Positions 8,264-13,440 of a stretch of DNA of 13,440 bases are shown here, piece after piece; position 1 is the first letter of the stretch; every line of letters begins with the position of its first letter. Origin of the DNA: Candidatus Eiseniibacteriota bacterium (lineage in GTDB: Bacteria > JAFGKV01); NCBI GenBank assembly GCA_025453925.1, contig JALOPK010000062.1:1-13440 (forward strand). The letters are read 5' to 3'. The notes beneath the pieces are model-generated. The model made no database searches. It was not told the origin of the DNA and saw only the letters and a program-made list of their open reading frames with translations. Position numbers and translations under genes: made by a program.

Positions 8264-8378
8264 CGCATCCTTGTTTGGCAGCGGTTCTTATAGGAGACGG
8301 CGAGTCCCCTTATCATCGATCCTTGGTGGTTTCGACCGAAGAACGAAGGCGTTGAGGCGGAGTCACCAACGGGCGACA

Positions 8379-8396
8379 AGCCGAACATGTTCGGCT
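8379..8396. promoter_or_regulatory. Perfect 18-base palindrome in the leader of the second phosphodiesterase gene
   Basis: AGCCGAACATGTTCGGCT equals its own reverse complement over all 18 bases. It could be an operator for a dimeric regulator, or in RNA a 7-pair stem with a CAUG loop. It lies 3 bases before the next hairpin and 63 bases before the GTG start. Confidence 0.5.
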
Positions 8397-8399
8397 CAG

Positions 8400-8429
8400 G
8401 AAGCCCCCGAGCTCGCTCGGGGGTGCTTC
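8400..8429 (+). promoter_or_regulatory. GC-rich hairpin just upstream of the ribosome-binding site, attenuator- or terminator-like
   Basis: CCCCGAG (8405-8411) pairs with CTCGGGG (8416-8422) around CTCG. GAAGC (8400-8404) then pairs with GCTTC (8425-8429), leaving a GT bulge, for 12 pairs in all. No T-run follows, which argues against a simple terminator. It ends 16 bases before the AAGGAG Shine-Dalgarno at 8446-8451. Confidence 0.5.
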
Positions 8430-8458
8430 ATTCCGCACAGGACACAAGGAGCACGAGC

Positions 8459-10105
8459 GTGGGTAACCGATGCATTCTCCTCGGCCTCGATGGGGCCACG
8501 TATGATCTCCTCGACCCGTGGATGGACGCGGGGTTTCTGCCGAATCTGAAGGACCTGCTTGCCCGAGGTGCGAAGGGCGTGCTCCGCTCCACGGATCCTC
8601 CCACGACGCCGCCCGCGTGGACCTCGGTCCTCACAGGGGTCAATCCGGGCAAGCACGGGATTTTCGACTTCCGGGACTCGTTCCACCGTGATCCGCGCCG
8701 ACCTCTCGTGAGCTCGCGTTCCATGAAAGCCCCCCGCATCTGGCAGATTCTCAATGCCGCCGGTCTCCGTACTGCCATCATGAACGTTCCCATCACCTTC
8801 CCGCCAGAACCTCTCGATGGGTTCATGATAAGCGGGATGATGACGCCCAACGACGAGGCTGAGTACACCTACCCGCCCGAGCTCAAGGCTCGTCTCGACG
8901 GGATGGTCGGGCACTACGTGGTTGACGTTGACATACCGCGCTATGACGTGGAGATCTGGAAGGACGCGCAGGCGTTCTTCGACGACGTGGAGCGCGCCTT
9001 CACGCGGCGATCCGAGGCTTTCCTCCGGCTCATGAAGGAAGAACGATGGGACTTCTTCATGGTGGTGTTCGTCATCCTCGATCGCATTCAGCATCTGTTC
9101 TGGAAGTTCTTGGTGTCGGAGTTCGAACAGTACCACACCCCACTGGGCGCGAGGGTTCGGGATAGAGTGATCGCGCTCTACAGCCTGGTGGACAGGACCA
9201 TCGGCGCAGTGATGGAACAGCTTGATGGATCGACCACGCTTCTGCTCTGCTCGGACCACGGTTTCGGCGGCACAAGAGCGTGGTTCAACGTGAACCGTTG
9301 GCTCGAGCGGGAGAAGCTGCTGACGCTGGTGCCCTCGGTCCGGTGGAAGAAGCGAATCTTCTACACCCTCATGTCGTGGAATGACTCATCCTTCGTGAAG
9401 GCCGTGGTGCCGGCGTCAGTACAGAGCATGGTCAGGGGGCGCATCCGGGCGGGGCGCTCAACCTACAAGACCGATGTGCTGGCCACGGTGGATTGGTCCC
9501 GGACCAAGGCTTTCTTCGCCAGTATTCCCAGTCAGGGCATCTATGTCAACCGACAGCTGGTGCCGGAGCGCGAGCGAGACAGCCTTCGGCGGGACATCCG
9601 CGACCGGCTGCTGGGACTCAAGGACCCCGAGACTGGCAAGACATTCGTCGACCGGGTGATGTTCCCCGAGGAAATCTATGACGGGCCAGAGAGCATCTAC
9701 GCACCCGATGTGCTCTTTGTCGCGCAGGATTATGGATATCTGGGGAGGCAGCTCTTCGGTACCTCGCGGGTCGTCGAGACGAGTCTCCATACGCCGAACG
9801 GATTCCATCGGGTCGGAGGCATTTTCGGCGCGTACGGACCCGATATCCAGCCGGGTACCGCGGTCCGGGGAGCTGCCGTGCACGATGTGACGGCCACCGT
9901 GCTGCATGCCATGGAGCAGCCCGTGCCGTCCTACATGGATGGCCGCGCGCTGATTGAGATTTTCTCGCCCGACTATCGCGACGCCCATCCCGTGCACACC
10001 GCAGGCAACGATCAGTACGAGACCGCGCAGCGAGGACACCACTACAGCGCGGAGGAACAGCAGGAGTTGGAGGAGCGGCTCCGGAGGCTCGGTTATTTAG
10101 GCTGA
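8459..10105 (+). CDS. AlkP-superfamily type I phosphodiesterase-like protein, second copy
   Basis: A longer relative (548 residues) of the preceding phosphodiesterase gene. The metal site is complete: Asp11 in LGLDG, Asp208/His212 in DRIQH, Asp266/His267 in SDHG, and His450 in GFH. The nucleophile segment PPTTPPAWTSVLTG places Thr50 at the catalytic position, as in nucleotide pyrophosphatases. It has no signal peptide, so a cytoplasmic enzyme is expected. The extra length lies mainly between the SDHG motif and the C-terminal His motif (about residues 280-380). The C-terminus LRRLGYLG resembles a tail I associate with AlkP and sulfatase proteins of candidate phyla. I chose GTG 8459 because AAGGAG lies 7 bases before it and the first strand begins right after. 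ATG 8387 would start inside the palindrome and translate the hairpin. It has its own leader, so it may be controlled separately. Substrate unknown. Confidence 0.9.
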   Translation: MGNRCILLGLDGATYDLLDPWMDAGFLPNLKDLLARGAKGVLRSTDPPTTPPAWTSVLTGVNPGKHGIFDFRDSFHRDPRRPLVSSRSMKAPRIWQILNAAGLRTAIMNVPITFPPEPLDGFMISGMMTPNDEAEYTYPPELKARLDGMVGHYVVDVDIPRYDVEIWKDAQAFFDDVERAFTRRSEAFLRLMKEERWDFFMVVFVILDRIQHLFWKFLVSEFEQYHTPLGARVRDRVIALYSLVDRTIGAVMEQLDGSTTLLLCSDHGFGGTRAWFNVNRWLEREKLLTLVPSVRWKKRIFYTLMSWNDSSFVKAVVPASVQSMVRGRIRAGRSTYKTDVLATVDWSRTKAFFASIPSQGIYVNRQLVPERERDSLRRDIRDRLLGLKDPETGKTFVDRVMFPEEIYDGPESIYAPDVLFVAQDYGYLGRQLFGTSRVVETSLHTPNGFHRVGGIFGAYGPDIQPGTAVRGAAVHDVTATVLHAMEQPVPSYMDGRALIEIFSPDYRDAHPVHTAGNDQYETAQRGHHYSAEEQQELEERLRRLGYLG

Positions 10106-10286
10106 TCCGAAGTCGTGATCCGGTGACCCTTGTGCCGCGCCGCCATCCCAGTTTCTTGGTGCTTCTTCGGTCGACCGTCTACGCCACTCCCCTGCGGAGA
10201 GGCGATTGGATCCGGCATATCGCGCGTCCCTTACTTCGGCGAGCCCCCGCACCGCGAGGTTCGCTCGGTCTCATGAGGTGTGACGA
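10106..10286. other. 181-base gap before the fusion gene
   Basis: No gene seen. It contains a 10-base palindrome (CGGTCGACCG, 10168-10177) and GAGGTG (10275-10280), which lies 6 bases before the next ATG. No clear promoter or terminator could be recognised. Confidence 0.4.
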
Positions 10287-13200
10287 ATGACACAGAGCAA
10301 GTCTCGAAGTTCCCTCAGGAGCCTGCTCACCACGGCTCTGAAAGCCACCCTGACGGTGGGCGCCTTCTGGTTGCTGCTGAACCACAAGATTGCAGATGGA
10401 AGCCACCTCATGCTGTTGGCCTCCGACGGAACCACGCTTCATCTTGCGGTCGGCGAGAGCATTCTCCTGGAGCAGGGTGCCGCCTCCGTCATCTCATCGC
10501 GACAGCTCGACATCGGCGGTCAACCCACGCATGTTCAGACCGGTGACTACCTGCAGCGGGCCGATGGCGCCGAGCTGCAGGTGCTGCCCGAGGGGAAGAC
10601 CACCACCTACCGTGCCATTCGCACATACCTGCCTCGGATCCATGCCCGCACGTTCTGGCTGTTCATCGGGATCGGCGCGCTGGTGAAGGCAATCGGCATC
10701 CTCGCCAGCATGCTGCGCTGGCACGTCCTCCTGCTTGGGCAACAGATCCGCTTTCCCTTCGGACATCTGGCGGGGACCTTCATGATCGGCCGCTTCCTGG
10801 GCACGTTTCTCCCGTCCACCGTGGGCCTCGATGGGTACACCCTGTTTGATGCCGCACGGCACAGCAGGCGGACAGTGGAGGTTGCCGCTGCCAAGTTCAT
10901 AGAGAAGATCATGGGCATCGTGGGGATCCTCCTGACGTTCCTGGTCACGCTTCCCCTCGGATACGCCGTGTTCAGGAACAACCTGGGAGAGAATGCTGGC
11001 CACGTGACCGCGATCACGGTTGCCGTCTCCGTCGGCGCAATCGTCGTGTTCTTCTTCGTGCTCATGCGCCCCAAGATCATCGACCCCTTCATCCGCCTCC
11101 TCCCCGGCGAAGGAAAGCCCGCGCACATGCTCCGACACATCAGGGAGGCTGCCGGCGCCTATGACCACCACAGAGCCATTCTCGTGCTCGCGGCGGCGCT
11201 GAGCTTCCTCGTCCATTTTCTTACGGCCGTCATGTACTACTTCACCGCCCGGGCCATCGGCGCGTCAGGCGCCGATCTCTGGGAGATCAGCTTCGCGAGT
11301 TCCATCCAGATCTTCGCCACCGTCATCAGTCCCTTCACCATCGCCGGCGAAGGCGTGCGCGAGATCGTGACTTATGTCCTGCTCGGCGGCATGATGGGCG
11401 GGGAGGCCACGATTCTGTTCAGCGCCTTGGGGTTCTGGTCCGCGGAGGCGCTCACTCTGGTGGGCGCGGTTGTCTGGTTCGCGCGGCGACGCGGCTATGC
11501 TCCCCGGTTCGTAGAAGTAGGAGGCGTGCGGCTGAATCCGGCGGCGCCACCTCCCGCGCCTCCCACACCCCCGGCCCCCGATCCTCGGCCGCCGCGGGGA
11601 CGCAGGATCATCAGCGGGCTGATGGGCGGGCTCTTCGGAGGTGCCCTGCTGGGCTTCCTGGAGGGGCTCGTCGTCATCCGGCTCGCCAACCAGGACGAGA
11701 TGTGGGTCCTGCCCTATGCATTCCTGCTCTACGGTGTCTTCGGCGCCGCTCTGGGCGCGGCCACGGGGGTGCTGATCGAGCCCCTGGCCCGCCTGTCGGG
11801 GAGGAGGGAGGTTCGCGGCACCACGTTCGCCCTGGCATTCGCCGGCGTTTTTGCCCTCTGGGGTGCAGTGGTGACCCGGTTCCGCCTGGTCCGGGATCTG
11901 TTTCGTGAGCGACCGCCTCAGGGGCTCTTGCTCCCACTGGTGGTCCTGTGCGCGGCGTTCATCGTGGGTGTAGCGCTCTTTGCACTGGTGAAGAAGCTGT
12001 CGCGTCAGGGCAGGCCGTTTGCGCCTCTCCGTGAAGCACTCTCGGGCTCTCTGGTGTACATCGGGCTTTTGGGCGCGCTTCTGCTTGTGGCGTGGTGGGG
12101 GAAGACTGAACCTCCGGTGAGCAGCGTGGATCCCGCGGCACAGACCAAGGCGGCGGGACGTCCGAACGTCCTTCTCATCGTGGTGGACACCATGCGGGCC
12201 GACCGCCTCGGGTGTTACGGCTATCCCGAGAACACCAGCCCCACGCTGGATGCAATGGCCGCCGAGGGTGTCGTTTTCAGGCGCGCGGTTGCGCAGGCCT
12301 CGTGGACGCGGCCCTCAATCGCCACCATCCTCACGGGACTGTACCCATCCACCCACCAGGCCATCAGCAAGGTCAGCATTCTACCTGAGGCCGTCGTCAC
12401 CCTTGCCGAGGTCTTCCACCAGGAGGGATACTATACGGCGGGGTTCGCGGACAACATCAACATCGCCCCGATGTTCGGATTCGGTCAGGGGTTCTGCGAG
12501 TACCACTATCTGGCGCCCGCGTACTTCTACGGCGCGTCGGAGTCGGCATCGAAGCTGACCTTGTACGACCTCGTGCGTCTGGTGAAAGAGCGATTCCTCT
12601 CCAAGTCGAAGCACGTCGATCACTACTACCGTGACGCCGAACGCATGACTTCCGAGGCCATCGACTGGATGAAGGAGGAGCGCGGTGAGCCGTTTTTCCT
12701 GTTCCTCCACTACATGGACCCACACGACCCGTACTTCGTCCACCCGTACAATGGCGAGGGCTACGCCCGCGTGTCCATGCCCAAGCCCCCGCTGGAGATG
12801 GCGCCAATGCTCTCGGCGCTCTACGATGGCGAGATTGCGTTCTGGGACCGCAGTTTCGCGGATCTGTTGGCATTCATGAGATCGCGGGGGCTGCTGGACA
12901 ACACGATCATCGCGGTGACCGCAGATCACGGCGAGGAGTTTGCCGAACACGGGGGATGGTGGCATGGAGCCACGCTCTACGACGAGGGCATCCTCATCCC
13001 CCTGGTGATCCGGCTGCCGCAGGCTGCATCCGCCGGAATGGTCATCGACCACCAGGTTCGACTGCTGGATGTCGCGCCGACCTTGCTCGATCGCTGCGGG
13101 TTGCCCATACCCGGGACCATGCAGGGGGAGGCGCTAAGATGGGAGGATCCGGGGTTCTCAGGTATCCGGCAGGTCTTCTCCGAAGAAGACTTCGAGGGCA

Positions 13201-13440
13201 ACCTTCTGGCATCCGTCAGGACTCCTGACTGGAAACTCATCCGCGCGAACCAAGGGAATCGCCGCGGGCTCGATCCGCTGGAGCTGTACCATCTTCGCGA
13301 CGACCGCAAGGAGCGGTTCTCTTTGGTTGCCCAAGAGCCGGACACCGTGCGCACGCTTCAGGGGAGTATCGATGACATCCACCACCAGGCAACGAGAGTC
13401 GCGGTGCAGGGCAAGACGCAGGAACTGGATGCCGGCACGA
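10287..13440 (+). CDS. Lipid flippase-like (LPG_synthase_TM/UPF0104) protein fused to a sulfatase-fold AlkP domain (3' partial)
   Basis: One frame without stops runs from ATG 10287 past the window end (1051 codons). Order: a membrane helix (residues about 16-32); a soluble, beta-rich segment (33-118); a multi-helix flippase-like domain (about 123-405) with FLPSTVGLDGY at 174-184; a Pro/Ala linker (418-438); five more helices (about 440-610); and a sulfatase-fold domain from NVLLIVVDTMRADRLG (from residue 627). That domain keeps Asp634, Asp880/His881 in DHGE and His893 in WHG. Its nucleophile segment SWTRPSIATILTG has Thr674 where sulfatases have Cys or Ser, so a formylglycine sulfatase is unlikely. 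The membrane domain belongs with MprF/AglD-type proteins that flip lipids. The sulfatase-fold part would sit outside the inner membrane and may transfer or cleave a phosphate-linked group, as EptA- and LtaS-type enzymes do. Start supported by GAGGTG 6 bases upstream. Function is inferred. Confidence 0.88.
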   Translation, partial: MTQSKSRSSLRSLLTTALKATLTVGAFWLLLNHKIADGSHLMLLASDGTTLHLAVGESILLEQGAASVISSRQLDIGGQPTHVQTGDYLQRADGAELQVLPEGKTTTYRAIRTYLPRIHARTFWLFIGIGALVKAIGILASMLRWHVLLLGQQIRFPFGHLAGTFMIGRFLGTFLPSTVGLDGYTLFDAARHSRRTVEVAAAKFIEKIMGIVGILLTFLVTLPLGYAVFRNNLGENAGHVTAITVAVSVGAIVVFFFVLMRPKIIDPFIRLLPGEGKPAHMLRHIREAAGAYDHHRAILVLAAALSFLVHFLTAVMYYFTARAIGASGADLWEISFASSIQIFATVISPFTIAGEGVREIVTYVLLGGMMGGEATILFSALGFWSAEALTLVGAVVWFARRRGYAPRFVEVGGVRLNPAAPPPAPPTPPAPDPRPPRGRRIISGLMGGLFGGALLGFLEGLVVIRLANQDEMWVLPYAFLLYGVFGAALGAATGVLIEPLARLSGRREVRGTTFALAFAGVFALWGAVVTRFRLVRDLFRERPPQGLLLPLVVLCAAFIVGVALFALVKKLSRQGRPFAPLREALSGSLVYIGLLGALLLVAWWGKTEPPVSSVDPAAQTKAAGRPNVLLIVVDTMRADRLGCYGYPENTSPTLDAMAAEGVVFRRAVAQASWTRPSIATILTGLYPSTHQAISKVSILPEAVVTLAEVFHQEGYYTAGFADNINIAPMFGFGQGFCEYHYLAPAYFYGASESASKLTLYDLVRLVKERFLSKSKHVDHYYRDAERMTSEAIDWMKEERGEPFFLFLHYMDPHDPYFVHPYNGEGYARVSMPKPPLEMAPMLSALYDGEIAFWDRSFADLLAFMRSRGLLDNTIIAVTADHGEEFAEHGGWWHGATLYDEGILIPLVIRLPQAASAGMVIDHQVRLLDVAPTLLDRCGLPIPGTMQGEALRWEDPGFSGIRQVFSEEDFEGNLLASVRTPDWKLIRANQGNRRGLDPLELYHLRDDRKERFSLVAQEPDTVRTLQGSIDDIHHQATRVAVQGKTQELDAGT

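Noticed and set aside
8387-8458. Upstream ATG for the second phosphodiesterase
   Set aside because: It falls in the centre of the palindrome, has no Shine-Dalgarno and would translate the hairpin; GTG 8459 has a good one.
1-13440. tRNA, rRNA, CRISPR, insertion sequence or prophage features
   Set aside because: No regular direct repeats, transposase motifs, terminal inverted repeats or conserved RNA genes could be seen on either strand.

Overview
The window is GC-rich, densely coded, and has all its genes on the + strand. It looks like a cell-surface polysaccharide and lipid-glycan locus from a Gram-negative-type bacterium. The PorV/PorQ-type outer-membrane barrel gene, the GC-rich codon usage and several AlkP-superfamily proteins (one ending in the LGYLG-type tail) point to the wider FCB group or a neighbouring candidate phylum. 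This placement is inferred from gene content only; there is no marker gene here.

Region 1 (3-5288) is a tight operon of four genes: a Wzc-type polysaccharide co-polymerase/BY-kinase (5' end outside the window), a membrane-anchored family 2 glycosyltransferase of the polyprenyl-phosphate type, a dTDP-L-rhamnose 4-epimerase-like enzyme, and a family 4 glycosyltransferase. The first three genes overlap at stop/start (GTGA, then TGATG), and the fourth follows 14 bases later from a probable TTG start. Together they would make a sugar nucleotide, build glycan on a lipid carrier and control chain length and export.

Region 2 (5289-6838) is a 407-base gap with no convincing gene, followed by a PorV/PorQ-family outer-membrane barrel protein whose Shine-Dalgarno sequence can pair with a complementary run just upstream.

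Region 3 (6839-10105) holds two AlkP-superfamily phosphodiesterase-like proteins without signal peptides. They are separated by a 247-base leader carrying three strong inverted repeats.

Region 4 (10106-13440) is one very long open frame, still open at the window end. It fuses an MprF/AglD-like lipid flippase domain, a proline-rich linker, a second five-helix membrane block and an extracytoplasmic sulfatase-fold domain. That domain has Thr where true sulfatases have Cys or Ser. This is the most interesting item: it looks like a flippase joined to a lipid-dependent phosphotransferase or hydrolase, close to a polyprenyl-phosphate sugar synthase that would need both activities. No tRNA, rRNA, CRISPR array, IS element or phage gene was seen.
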